A stretch of DNA of 15,039 bases, from assembly GCA_905201895.1 (NCBI GenBank), contig CAJKPX010000052.1, forward strand, positions 1 through 15,039, read 5' to 3'. The notes beneath the pieces are model-generated. The model was not told the DNA's origin, did not search any database, and was given only the letters and a program-made list of their open reading frames with translations. The stretch comes from an uncultured Eubacteriales bacterium (lineage in GTDB: Bacteria; Bacillota; Clostridia; Oscillospirales; CAG-272). Both the position numbers and the translations under genes were made by a program. This document shows positions 6,062-13,527 of the stretch, in pieces (within the stretch, counting starts at the first letter, position 1; each line of letters starts with the position of its first letter).

Positions 6062-6739
6062 TTGAATATCCATAAGCAATCACATAAAATCAAGAGACTC
6101 ACGGCGATCGGCGTGTTTTGTGCGCTGGCGTACGTTTGCATGTACTTCATTCGCATCCCCGTGCAGTTTCTCACGCTTGACGTCAAGGATTCGATCATCA
6201 CGCTCTGCTCGCTTCTTTTTGGACCGATTGCAGGAGCGGCGATTGCCTTGATCGTCCCTCTGCTCGAATTGATCACGATCAGTGACACGGGCGTTTACGG
6301 ATTCCTCATGAACATGCTCTCCTCACTCACCTTTGCAGTGACGGCAGGCTTGATCTACCGCTTCAAAAAATCCATGACGGGTGCCGTGATCGGACTCGTT
6401 TCGGGTGTGTTCGCCGTGACTGCGGTTATGGTGCTTGCAAATCTGCTTATCACGCCCTATTACATGCATGCCCCCGTGGCAACCGTTGCCGCCATGATCC
6501 CCACGGTGCTTCTGCCGTTCAATCTGGTCAAGGCGGTGCTCAATGCGGCGCTTGTACTGCTTTTGTATAAGCCGCTGTCAAACGTTTTGAAAAAAATCGG
6601 ATTTCTGCAGAGCGCGGGGGCGACAATCCCCTCCGCAACAACCAAACGGGCATCTCTTGCCCGTTCGCTCACCGTCACCGTGATCGCGATAGCAGTGATT
6701 GTCGCGTCGCTGGCGGTGGTGCTGCTCGTTCTGCGCTGA
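6062..6739 (+). CDS. ribU: Riboflavin ECF transporter substrate-binding subunit RibU
   Basis: RibU is the membrane S component that binds riboflavin and works with the shared energy-coupling module (EcfA, EcfA', EcfT), which is not in this window. The 225 residues are mostly hydrophobic, with about six membrane helices up to residue 178 and the RibU-like stretches LDVKDSIIT (39-47), FGPIAGAA (53-60) and ISDTGVYGFLMNM (73-85). The start is TTG at 6062, 9 nt after AAGGGAG (6046-6052); no better start exists. The upstream FMN riboswitch strongly supports the substrate. After residue 178 there is an extra linker and one more hydrophobic helix (203-223), making it longer than typical RibU proteins of about 190-205 residues. 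Confidence 0.9.
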   Translation: MNIHKQSHKIKRLTAIGVFCALAYVCMYFIRIPVQFLTLDVKDSIITLCSLLFGPIAGAAIALIVPLLELITISDTGVYGFLMNMLSSLTFAVTAGLIYRFKKSMTGAVIGLVSGVFAVTAVMVLANLLITPYYMHAPVATVAAMIPTVLLPFNLVKAVLNAALVLLLYKPLSNVLKKIGFLQSAGATIPSATTKRASLARSLTVTVIAIAVIVASLAVVLLVLR

Positions 6740-6772
6740 TTGGAAATCTGTTTCCGATAAGAGGAGGCTTTT

Positions 6773-7270
6773 ATGACTGAAGCAATCGAACGGTTCTTTC
6801 TGGAAACCGTTGGCAGGGAGTTATGCGTATTTTTTTGCTCGATGCTCCCCATTATCGAATGCCGCGGCGCCGTGCCGCTCGGCTGGGGTCTTGGAATGCC
6901 CTGGTGGCAGACCGCGCTGTTCAGCATCGCGGGAAATCTGTTGCCCGTTCCCTTTATCCTGCTTTTCATTCGCGGCATGCTCAAATGGATGCGCGGATGT
7001 CGGGTCAAATTTTTCAACAGGGTGGCGGCTTGGCTCGACCGTAAGATCGAAAAGCACAAGGGTACGATCGAAAAATACTCTTATTGGGGCGTGATGATTT
7101 TTGTTGCCATTCCGTTTCCCGGAACCGGTGCATGGACGGGGACCTTGATTGCCTCGGTGCTTGGCTTGGATTCCAAAAAATCCTTCCTTGCTGCGGTCGG
7201 CGGCGTTCTGATCGCAACCGCGATCATGACGGCGTTTTCCTACGGCGGTCTTGGTTTGATCTTTGGTTAA
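6773..7270 (+). CDS. PF06695-type putative small multidrug export protein
   Basis: This 165-residue integral membrane protein has the signatures of the family named 'putative small multi-drug export protein' (COG2426): LPIIECRGAVPLG (25-37) and AIPFPGTGAWTG (112-123), with about four hydrophobic segments. The family name is historical, and transport activity has not been shown for most members. GGAGG (6763-6767) sits 5 nt before the ATG. It follows ribU by 33 nt with no terminator between, so it is probably co-transcribed and under the FMN riboswitch; whether it has anything to do with flavins is unknown. A terminator follows. Confidence 0.85.
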   Translation: MTEAIERFFLETVGRELCVFFCSMLPIIECRGAVPLGWGLGMPWWQTALFSIAGNLLPVPFILLFIRGMLKWMRGCRVKFFNRVAAWLDRKIEKHKGTIEKYSYWGVMIFVAIPFPGTGAWTGTLIASVLGLDSKKSFLAAVGGVLIATAIMTAFSYGGLGLIFG

Positions 7271-7280
7271 AAGTTTTTTT

Positions 7281-7310
7281 CGGGGGAGCGAAACCGCTCT
7301 CCCGATCCTT
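7281..7310 (+). terminator. Probable intrinsic terminator after the ribU pair
   Basis: CGGGGGAGCG (7281-7290) pairs with CGCTCTCCCG (7295-7304) over 10 bp with one G-U pair and an AAAC loop. The downstream tract (GATCCTTTTG) is only moderately T-rich, so efficiency may be partial. Confidence 0.7.
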
Positions 7311-7365
7311 TTGCAGCGAAACAGAAAGAAATCGCGCGGATGTGCGCCTTTTTTGTAAAAACCTC

Positions 7366-7394
7366 TTGCAATAACGGCGGTTTTGTGGTATACT
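7366..7394 (+). promoter_or_regulatory. Sigma-A promoter of metK
   Basis: TTGCAA (7366-7371), a 17-nt spacer and TATACT (7389-7394) with a TGG extended -10 at 7386-7388. The predicted start near 7401 lies just upstream of the SAM riboswitch, as required for a complete aptamer. Confidence 0.8.
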
Positions 7395-7410
7395 ATATGC
7401 AATAAAATAT

Positions 7411-7500
7411 ATCTTATCAAGAGTAACGTAGTGACAGGCACGATGAGGTTACAGCAACCTGCCCGTGGGGGTAAGGTGCTAAATCCTGACAGATGAGAGC
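7411..7500 (+). promoter_or_regulatory. SAM riboswitch of the SAM-I superfamily, apparently lacking P4
   Basis: Conserved blocks are CTTATCAAGAG (7413-7423), a GATGA block (7442-7446), CAGCAACC (7452-7459), AAGGTGCTAAATCC (7473-7486) and AGATGAGAG (7491-7499). P1 pairs 7413-7418 with 7492-7497; P2 and P3 are visible as GGCA/TGCC and GGTT/AACC. In standard SAM-I a P4 hairpin separates the AATTCC-like block from AGATGAG; here only TGAC lies between. That recalls the SAM-I/IV or SAM-IV subclasses. The position before metK, the SAM synthase gene, gives direct product feedback. Confidence 0.88.
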
Positions 7501-7529
7501 CAAATGCTCCGTCATGGCGGAGTTTTTTT
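7493..7529 (+). terminator. SAM riboswitch terminator and antiterminator
   Basis: The terminator pairs GCTCCG (7506-7511) with CGGAGT (7518-7523) and runs into TTTTTTT (7523-7529). The alternative fold pairs ATGAGAGC (7493-7500), which includes the 3' strand of P1, with GCTC (7506-7509) and TCAT (7512-7515), bulging two bases. The two folds and P1 are mutually exclusive, so SAM binding should favour termination. Confidence 0.85.
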
Positions 7530-7548
7530 GTTTCTGAGGAGCAAAAGA

Positions 7549-7570
7549 TATGTTTTATGAGAAAACATAG
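7549..7570 (+). other. Hairpin holding a six-codon minigene before metK
   Basis: ATG TTT TAT GAG AAA ACA TAG (7550-7570) would encode MFYEKT. It has a good ribosome site, GAGGAG (7536-7541), 8 nt upstream. The same bases form an 8-bp hairpin (7549-7556 with 7562-7569, loop ATGAG). The stop overlaps the start of the metK ribosome site. It is too short to judge as a real gene; it may simply be a hairpin that positions the metK Shine-Dalgarno sequence. Confidence 0.35.
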
Positions 7571-7582
7571 AGGAGTTTGAGA

Positions 7583-8767
7583 ATGAGCAAGAAATTATTT
7601 ACAAGTGAATCGGTTACCGAGGGACATCCCGATAAAATCTCGGACAAGATTTCGGATGCGATCCTGGACGAAATGCTGCGTCAGGATCCCATGTCGCGCG
7701 TGGCGTGTGAGACCTTCTGCACCACGGGTCTGGTCTGCGTGATGGGCGAGGTGACCACAAATGCGCAGGTGGATATTCAGAATATCGTGCGCGAGACCGT
7801 GCGTGAGATCGGCTACGATCGCGCGAAATACGGCTTTGACTGTGACAGCTGCGCAGTCATCACCTCTCTGCACAAGCAATCGCCCGACATTGCAATGGGC
7901 GTGGATAAATCCTTTGAGGCAAAGAACGGCACCGACACCGACGGACTTGACACGGGTGCGGGTGACCAGGGTCTGATGTTCGGCTATGCCTGCAATGAGA
8001 CCCCTGAGCTGATGCCGCTTCCGATCTCGCTCTCGCATGCGCTGGCAAAGAGACTGACCGAGGTGCGCAAAAACGGCACGCTTGCATATCTCCGTCCCGA
8101 CGGAAAGACGCAGGTAACCGTGGAATACAATGAGCAGGACAAGCCCGTTCGCGTGGATACGGTGGTCATTTCGTCCCAGCACAGCGCCGACGTGACCAAC
8201 GAGACCATCCGTGCCGATCTGATCCGCGAGGTGATCGAGCCGATCGTTCCCGCCGATATGATGGACGGAGAGACCAAGATTTACATCAACCCCACGGGAC
8301 GCTTCGTTGTGGGCGGACCTGCAGGTGATACGGGTCTGACGGGACGCAAGATCATTGTGGATACCTACGGCGGATACGCACGCCACGGCGGCGGCGCCTT
8401 CTCGGGCAAGGACCCGACCAAGGTTGACCGCTCGGCATGCTATGCGGCACGCTATATCGCGAAGAATATCGTCAAGGCGGGTCTTGCTGAAAAATGTGAG
8501 GTTCAGGTTGCCTATGCGATCGGCGTTGCAAAGCCTGTGTCGGTTCTGATCGACACCTTCGGCACTGCAAAGGTTGAGGAGAGCGCAATCGAGGCGCTGA
8601 TTCTCTCGCTGGTCGACCTCCGCCCCGCAGCGATCATCAAGCGCTTTGACCTGCGCCGTCCGATCTACTGTCAGATCGCGGCATACGGTCACATGGGACG
8701 CGAGGATGTGGACGCCCCCTGGGAGCGTTGCGATCTCGTGCCCGAGCTGCAAAAGCTGTTGGGCTGA
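7583..8767 (+). CDS. metK: S-adenosylmethionine synthetase
   Basis: MetK makes S-adenosylmethionine from methionine and ATP with release of phosphate and diphosphate. The 394 residues are full length. Motifs present are GHPDK (14-18), which binds ATP and methionine, the hexapeptide GAGDQG (125-130), and the glycine-rich GGGAFSGKDPTKVDRS (269-284), which holds phosphate-binding and metal-binding residues. I choose ATG 7583, 7 nt after GAGGAG (7570-7575), over the TTG two codons upstream. The SAM riboswitch controls transcription into the gene. No terminator is visible after it, so the next three genes may share its transcript. Confidence 0.98.
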   Translation: MSKKLFTSESVTEGHPDKISDKISDAILDEMLRQDPMSRVACETFCTTGLVCVMGEVTTNAQVDIQNIVRETVREIGYDRAKYGFDCDSCAVITSLHKQSPDIAMGVDKSFEAKNGTDTDGLDTGAGDQGLMFGYACNETPELMPLPISLSHALAKRLTEVRKNGTLAYLRPDGKTQVTVEYNEQDKPVRVDTVVISSQHSADVTNETIRADLIREVIEPIVPADMMDGETKIYINPTGRFVVGGPAGDTGLTGRKIIVDTYGGYARHGGGAFSGKDPTKVDRSACYAARYIAKNIVKAGLAEKCEVQVAYAIGVAKPVSVLIDTFGTAKVEESAIEALILSLVDLRPAAIIKRFDLRRPIYCQIAAYGHMGREDVDAPWERCDLVPELQKLLG

Positions 8768-8824
8768 TTCACCGCACGCCCATTCGGTCTCCTGCATAGC
8801 ATGAAAGCGAGGGGAGGCGAGGGC

Positions 8825-9142
8825 ATGGTGATTTATTACGTGATACTGTCGGCGTTTGCGGCATTCGGGTTTTGCTGCGCCGTTCGGCTTTTTGCCGAGT
8901 GGACGTGGTCGCCCGAGCAGCTTGTGATCGCCATTGAGATTCAGAACCAAGAGGACGCGGAAATGCTGGATATGCTTTTGCATGAGGTGTTTTCCGCGTC
9001 TTTGCGTCGGCGCGGCATGCGCGTGACCGTTCTGCTCTCGGCGTCGCTCATGGATGGACGCGTGGGAGAGGGCGAGGAACTGCTGCCCGAATACCGCGAG
9101 CTGCTTGACTGCTACGGTGCCGAGTGCTATCTGGTTGACTGA
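8825..9142 (+). CDS. Small membrane-anchored protein of unknown function
   Basis: I do not recognise this 105-residue protein. Residues 2-24 form one hydrophobic segment, probably an N-terminal membrane anchor, followed by an acidic cytosolic or external part of about 80 residues with no clear motif. I chose ATG 8825 because AGGGGAGG (8810-8817) sits 7 nt upstream; the in-frame ATG at 8801 lies before that site. It is between metK and recD2 with gaps of 57 and 55 nt and is probably part of the same transcript. Codon use resembles its neighbours, which supports it being a real gene. Confidence 0.7.
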   Translation: MVIYYVILSAFAAFGFCCAVRLFAEWTWSPEQLVIAIEIQNQEDAEMLDMLLHEVFSASLRRRGMRVTVLLSASLMDGRVGEGEELLPEYRELLDCYGAECYLVD

Positions 9143-9192
9143 ACGGAAAAGAAAAAACGGAACGGAAAAGGAACGGAAAAGGAAAGGAGGCG
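9141..9192 (+). repeat. Purine-rich short repeats before recD2
   Basis: The 11-mer GAACGGAAAAG occurs at 9141-9151, 9160-9170 and 9171-9181, inside a 52-nt tract that is purine except for four C residues. It ends in the recD2 ribosome site AAAGGAGG. Confidence 0.75.
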
Positions 9193-9197
9193 GACGC

Positions 9198-11438
9198 ATG
9201 GAAGAAGGATTTATGCAGGGACCGATCGACGAGACGGGGATGCTCAAGCTCACGGGTAGCATCGAGCACGTGATCTATTCCAACGAAGAAAACGGCTTTG
9301 CAATTTGCGATCTCGGCACCGATAGCAATGATATCGTCACGATCACGGGCATCATGCCCTATATCGGTGAGGGCGACGAGGTTACGGTTTGGGGTCGGTG
9401 GGTGCACAATCCCAAATACGGGCGACAGTTCAAGGTGGAGCAGGCAGAAAAGCGCCTGCCTGCCGACCGTGCGGCGATCCTGCGCTACCTCGCCTCGGGC
9501 ACGATTAAGGGGATCGGTCCCAAGACCGCGCAGCGGATTGTGGATACCTTTGGCGACGAAACCTTTGACGTGATCGAAAATCACCCCGAGTGGCTGGCGG
9601 ATATTCCGGGCATCACGCCCAAGCGTGCGCGCGCGATTTCGGAGGATTTTCAAAACAAGGCGGGCATTCGCTCGGCAATGCTCTTTTTCCGCGAATACTT
9701 CGGTGCCGCCATGACGGTGCGAATCTACAAAAAATGGGGTGCGAATGCCGTGGATATGGCGCGCAACAACCCTTATCTGCTTTGCGAGGAGATCGAGGGC
9801 ATCGGCTTTGAGCGAGCGGACCGCATGGCACTCCGATTGGGGCTTGACCGCGAATCCGACGAGCGACTTGCCAGCGGCGTGCTTTATATGCTCGTTGCGA
9901 ATGCGGGGCAGAACGGTCACGTTTGCCTGCCGCGCGAAAAGCTGACGGCAGGGGCTGCCAAGCTGCTCGAAACCACGCCCGAGCGCGTGGAGGCGGCGAT
10001 CTCAAGCCTGCTCCGAGCAAATAAGGTGCGCACGGTGACCTTCGACGGCGTGCAGTATCTCTACGATCGCAGCTCCTATGACAATGAAAAATACATCGCA
10101 AGCAAGCTGCTTCTGCTCGATCGCGTGTGTGTGTCGATGGACACCGCCAATATCGGTGCCTTCCTCAAAAAGGAGGAGGATGAGAGCGGCGTGCAGTATG
10201 CGAGTCTGCAAAGGCAGGCGATCGGGGCGGCACTGGAGAGCGGCGTGATGCTGCTCACGGGCGGACCCGGAACGGGTAAGACCACGGTTGTGCGTGCATT
10301 GCTTCATATTTTTGATAGCATGGGGCTCAAGATCGCGCTCTGTGCACCTACAGGGCGTGCGGCAAAGCGCCTCTCGGAGTCAACCTCTTGCGAGGCGAAA
10401 ACCATCCACCGTCTGCTCGAATACGGCGGCGAGGAGGGGCAAACGCCGCGCTTCCACCGCGACGAGAAGGACCTGCTTGAGGAGGATGCGGTGATTATCG
10501 ACGAGGCATCCATGGTGGACAACAACCTCATGAGCGCGCTTTTGCGCGCCGTGAAGCCGGGGGCGCGTATGGTCATCATCGGCGACTCGGATCAGCTTCC
10601 CTCGGTGGGGGCGGGCAACGTCCTGCGCGATCTGCTTGAGAGCGGACGCTTTGCAACCGTGCGCCTGACCGAAATCTTCCGTCAGGCAAAGCAGAGCCTG
10701 ATCGTTACCAACGCGCATGCCATCAACCGAGGCGAGATGCCGCGACTTGACGTCAAGGACGGCGATTTCTTCTATCTGCCGCGCGAGCGTGACGGCGAGA
10801 TTGCCGCAACAGTGGCGCAGCTCTACCAAACGCGTCTGCCGCGCACCTACGGTGAACTCGCGATCCACGGCACGCAGGTGATCTGTCCCTCGCGCAAGGG
10901 CGAGACGGGTACCGAAAACCTCAACGTCCTGCTCCAGGCGGCGCTCAATCCGCCCGCCCCGGGCAAGCGTGAGCACCGATTCCGCGATCTGGTGTTCCGA
11001 GAGGGCGACCGCGTGATGCAGATTCGTAACAACTACGATATCGAGTGGGAGCGCGAGGACGGAACCTACGGCACGGGCGTGTTCAACGGTGACATCGGTC
11101 AGATCGAGCGCATCGACTCCTCCGAGGAGCACATGGTGATCCGCTTCGACGAGCGCCGCACCACCTATGAATTCAATATGCTCGACGAATTGGAGATGGC
11201 ATATGCCGTGACCGTGCACAAGAGTCAGGGCTGCGAATATCCCATCGTCATCATGCCCTTGGGCAGCACCGCACCGATGCTGCTCTCGCGCAATCTGTTC
11301 TACACCGCCGTCACCCGTGCCCAGAATATGGTTATTTTGGTCGGTCGGCGTGAGATTGCGGAGCAGATGGTGCAGAACAATCGTCAGACCATGCGCTACA
11401 CGGGTCTTGTCAAATGGCTCGGGGAGAGCGGATCGTGA
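9198..11438 (+). CDS. recD2: RecD2-type 5'-3' DNA helicase
   Basis: RecD2 is a superfamily 1B helicase of bacteria lacking RecBCD, moving 5' to 3' and acting in repair and replication fork maintenance. The 746 residues have the RecD2-specific N-terminal region with helix-hairpin-helix motifs (IKGIGPKTAQRI from 103, IPGITPKRARAI from 136). The motor follows: Walker A GGPGTGKTT (355-363), Walker B DEASMVD (435-441), GDSDQLPSVGAGN, LTEIFRQA, VTVHKSQG (671-678) and NLFYTAVTRAQ (699-709). I start it at ATG 9198, 7 nt after AAAGGAGG (9183-9190); the longer frame would overlap the preceding gene with an alien sequence. The end overlaps comF by 4 nt. Confidence 0.95.
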   Translation: MEEGFMQGPIDETGMLKLTGSIEHVIYSNEENGFAICDLGTDSNDIVTITGIMPYIGEGDEVTVWGRWVHNPKYGRQFKVEQAEKRLPADRAAILRYLASGTIKGIGPKTAQRIVDTFGDETFDVIENHPEWLADIPGITPKRARAISEDFQNKAGIRSAMLFFREYFGAAMTVRIYKKWGANAVDMARNNPYLLCEEIEGIGFERADRMALRLGLDRESDERLASGVLYMLVANAGQNGHVCLPREKLTAGAAKLLETTPERVEAAISSLLRANKVRTVTFDGVQYLYDRSSYDNEKYIASKLLLLDRVCVSMDTANIGAFLKKEEDESGVQYASLQRQAIGAALESGVMLLTGGPGTGKTTVVRALLHIFDSMGLKIALCAPTGRAAKRLSESTSCEAKTIHRLLEYGGEEGQTPRFHRDEKDLLEEDAVIIDEASMVDNNLMSALLRAVKPGARMVIIGDSDQLPSVGAGNVLRDLLESGRFATVRLTEIFRQAKQSLIVTNAHAINRGEMPRLDVKDGDFFYLPRERDGEIAATVAQLYQTRLPRTYGELAIHGTQVICPSRKGETGTENLNVLLQAALNPPAPGKREHRFRDLVFREGDRVMQIRNNYDIEWEREDGTYGTGVFNGDIGQIERIDSSEEHMVIRFDERRTTYEFNMLDELEMAYAVTVHKSQGCEYPIVIMPLGSTAPMLLSRNLFYTAVTRAQNMVILVGRREIAEQMVQNNRQTMRYTGLVKWLGESGS

Positions 11439-12217
11439 GCGTTTGGGAGCGCATTCTGCGCTTGCTCTTTCCGCCGCGTTGCCCCGTATGTGGCACGCTT
11501 TTGCCACTCGATCTGCCGCAGGACGATGCGCTTTGCGAGTCCTGTCTGCATGCATGGGAGAACGAGGCGCGCGAGACCTGCGGCATTTGCCTCCGAACAG
11601 TTGCGGAATGTGCCTGCATGACCGAGCCGATGAAACGGGTGCGGTGTGCGTCGCTGCGTAAGCTGATCTATTATCGCGGAAAGCGACGCGACACGGTGCA
11701 AAATCGTCTGATCTTCCGCATCAAGGATGCACCCGACCGCCTTGCCGTTCGCTTTTGTGCCGCGCGGTTGCTTCGGTGCATGAAGGAGGAGCTCGAATCG
11801 CGCGGGCTTTCGGCAGAGCAATGCCTGATCACCTATCTGCCGCGCTCGGTGCGAGCAAGGGCGGAAACGGGAACCGACCAGGCACGCGCACTGGCACGTG
11901 AGCTGTCGCGTATTTCCGGCGTGCCCATGGCAGGGATGATCGTTCGTCGGCGCGGACAGAACCGACCGCAAAAGCGGCTGCGCTACGCCGAGCGAATCCA
12001 AAATGCCAAGGAGACCTACGCGCTTGCAAAGGGGGCGGATGCGCAGGACATGTCCGTGTTTCTTGTAGATGATATCGTCACAAGCGGTGCAGGCATGGCG
12101 CAGGGCGTGCGTCTTTTGCGCCGTGCGGGGGCGCGGGAGGTGATCTGCCTCTCGGTTGCGGTGGACGAGATCAACCGCGAGCGTGACGTGTCGGGGGCGG
12201 ATATTGCAGAGGTGTGA
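11435..12217 (+). CDS. comFC: ComF-family zinc-ribbon phosphoribosyltransferase
   Basis: Members of this family (ComFC, GntX) carry zinc-binding cysteines and a phosphoribosyltransferase domain; in Bacillus and Helicobacter relatives act in DNA uptake or in handling of internalised single-stranded DNA. Cysteines are at 16, 19, 34, 37, 49, 52, 59 and 61. The PRPP-binding loop VFLVDDIVTSGAG is at 208-220. The start is probably GTG 11435, which overlaps the recD2 stop (GTGA) and has GGGGAG (11421-11426) 8 nt upstream, giving 260 residues; an ATG at 11414 would add 7. The overlap implies translational coupling with recD2, joining two DNA-handling proteins. The exact reaction is not known. Confidence 0.88.
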   Translation: MSVWERILRLLFPPRCPVCGTLLPLDLPQDDALCESCLHAWENEARETCGICLRTVAECACMTEPMKRVRCASLRKLIYYRGKRRDTVQNRLIFRIKDAPDRLAVRFCAARLLRCMKEELESRGLSAEQCLITYLPRSVRARAETGTDQARALARELSRISGVPMAGMIVRRRGQNRPQKRLRYAERIQNAKETYALAKGADAQDMSVFLVDDIVTSGAGMAQGVRLLRRAGAREVICLSVAVDEINRERDVSGADIAEV

Positions 12218-12287
12218 GAAATTTCCCTTCTGCAAGCAATCAATTCTGAAATTTATTCTTCCCCAATAAAAAAATTGGCAATAGGCA

Positions 12288-12316
12288 TTGATTTTTTTTG
12301 TAAAATCATGTATAAT
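12288..12316 (+). promoter_or_regulatory. Sigma-A promoter of mreB
   Basis: TTGATT (12288-12293), a 17-nt spacer and an exact TATAAT (12311-12316). It lies in an AT-rich gap after comF. No strong terminator precedes it; only a weak 5-bp CCAAT/ATTGG hairpin (12263-12278) is seen. Confidence 0.75.
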
Positions 12317-12373
12317 GAAAAGAGAATATCTCCTTGAGAGAAACCCGAAATGAAAGAGGAAGGAGGGGACGGA

Positions 12374-13522
12374 ATGTCGGAGAAAAAAGCAGCAAGGGCT
12401 GCGTCGAAAAGAGCGGCGGTTGCCGCCTCGTCGGGTGCCAAAAAGAGCCACGGAAAAAAGAAAAAACGCGGTTTGTTCGCGTGCTTTAAGAATTTGAAAT
12501 TCAGCCAGAACATCGGAATCGACCTCGGAACGGCAACCGTCCTCGTTTACGTGCAGGGCAAGGGGATCGTGCTCGAGGAGCCGTCGGTGGTTGCGATTGA
12601 CACCAACAACGACCGCATTCTGGCGGTTGGTAAGCAGGCGCAGCAGATGCTGGGGCGCACACCGGGTAATATCACGGCGGTTCGTCCTCTGCGCGATGGC
12701 GTCATCAGCCAATACGAGGTGACCCTGCGCATGATCCAGCACTTCATCCGAAGCGCCTGCAAAAACATGTTCTTCCCTCCGCGCGTGATGATCTGCATTC
12801 CATCGGGTATCACCGAGGTGGAGGAACGTGCCGTACGCGATGCAGCTCGTGAGGCGGGTGCGCAAAAGGTCTATCTGATCGAGGAGCCCACCGCGGCGGC
12901 GATCGGAGCAGGGCTTGATATTTACGCACCGAACGGAAACATGGTGGTTGACATCGGCGGCGGCACCACCGATATCGCCGTGCTCGCACTGGGCGGCGTG
13001 GTGGTTTCGGAGTCGATCAAGATCGCGGGCGACCGCTTCGACGAGGCGATCATCCGCTACGTGCGCCGCAAATACAACGTTCAGATCGGAGAACGCACCG
13101 CCGAGGCGATCAAGAAGCACATCGGCGCGGTTTACGATCACCCCGAGGCAAAGTACGTTGAGGTCAAGGGTCGCTGCCTGACGCAGGGACTTCCCAAGCT
13201 GATCAGCATCAGCTCCAAGGAGATGATCGAGGCGCTTGCAGAGCCGATCACGGCGATCCTCGATGCGATCTGCTCGGTGATCGAGCGCACGCCGCCCGAG
13301 CTTTTGGGTGACATTCTGCGCAACGGCATCGTGATGACGGGGGGCGGAAGCCTGCTCTACGGCTTTGACCAGCTTGTCACGCGTGTCACGGGTGTAAAAA
13401 CGCGCGTTGCCGACGATGCGGTGTCCTGCGTGGCGATCGGAACGGGAAAATCGCTGGACAATCTCGACCTTTTGAGCGAGGGCATGATCAACGTCTCGCG
13501 CGAGAAAAAGGTTCGCTTGTAA
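12374..13522 (+). CDS. mreB: MreB/Mbl-type actin-like cell shape protein
   Basis: MreB-family proteins polymerise on ATP at the inner membrane and guide lateral wall synthesis. Nucleotide-binding motifs are GIDLGTAT (48-55), DIGGGTTD (193-200) and MTGGGSLL (321-328), with EEPSVVAI and IEEPTAAAIGAG between. At 382 residues it is longer than the usual 330-345 because of an N-terminal tail of about 45 residues rich in Lys, Arg and Ala. ATG 12374 is chosen because AAGGAGG ends at 12366, 7 nt upstream; the ATG at 12350 precedes that site. It stands alone with its own promoter and terminator, with no mreC or mreD beside it. Whether it corresponds to MreB or Mbl of Bacillus cannot be settled from motifs. 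Confidence 0.93.
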   Translation: MSEKKAARAASKRAAVAASSGAKKSHGKKKKRGLFACFKNLKFSQNIGIDLGTATVLVYVQGKGIVLEEPSVVAIDTNNDRILAVGKQAQQMLGRTPGNITAVRPLRDGVISQYEVTLRMIQHFIRSACKNMFFPPRVMICIPSGITEVEERAVRDAAREAGAQKVYLIEEPTAAAIGAGLDIYAPNGNMVVDIGGGTTDIAVLALGGVVVSESIKIAGDRFDEAIIRYVRRKYNVQIGERTAEAIKKHIGAVYDHPEAKYVEVKGRCLTQGLPKLISISSKEMIEALAEPITAILDAICSVIERTPPELLGDILRNGIVMTGGGSLLYGFDQLVTRVTGVKTRVADDAVSCVAIGTGKSLDNLDLLSEGMINVSREKKVRL

Positions 13523-13527
13523 GCAAG

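Noticed and set aside
5615..6079. Minus-strand open frames across the FMN riboswitch
   Set aside because: They translate the riboswitch and the tandem repeats; the repeated peptide merely reflects the 88-nt DNA repeat.
7333..7352. Second terminator (GCGC...GCGC followed by T-run) before the metK promoter
   Set aside because: The stem is only 4 bp; too weak to call.
7595..9262. 555-residue open frame antisense to metK and the next gene
   Set aside because: It crosses a gene boundary on the other strand and has no protein features; a GC-bias shadow.
11396..13141. 581-residue open frame antisense to comFC and mreB
   Set aside because: It runs through the AT-rich mreB promoter gap and two unrelated genes; no family signature.
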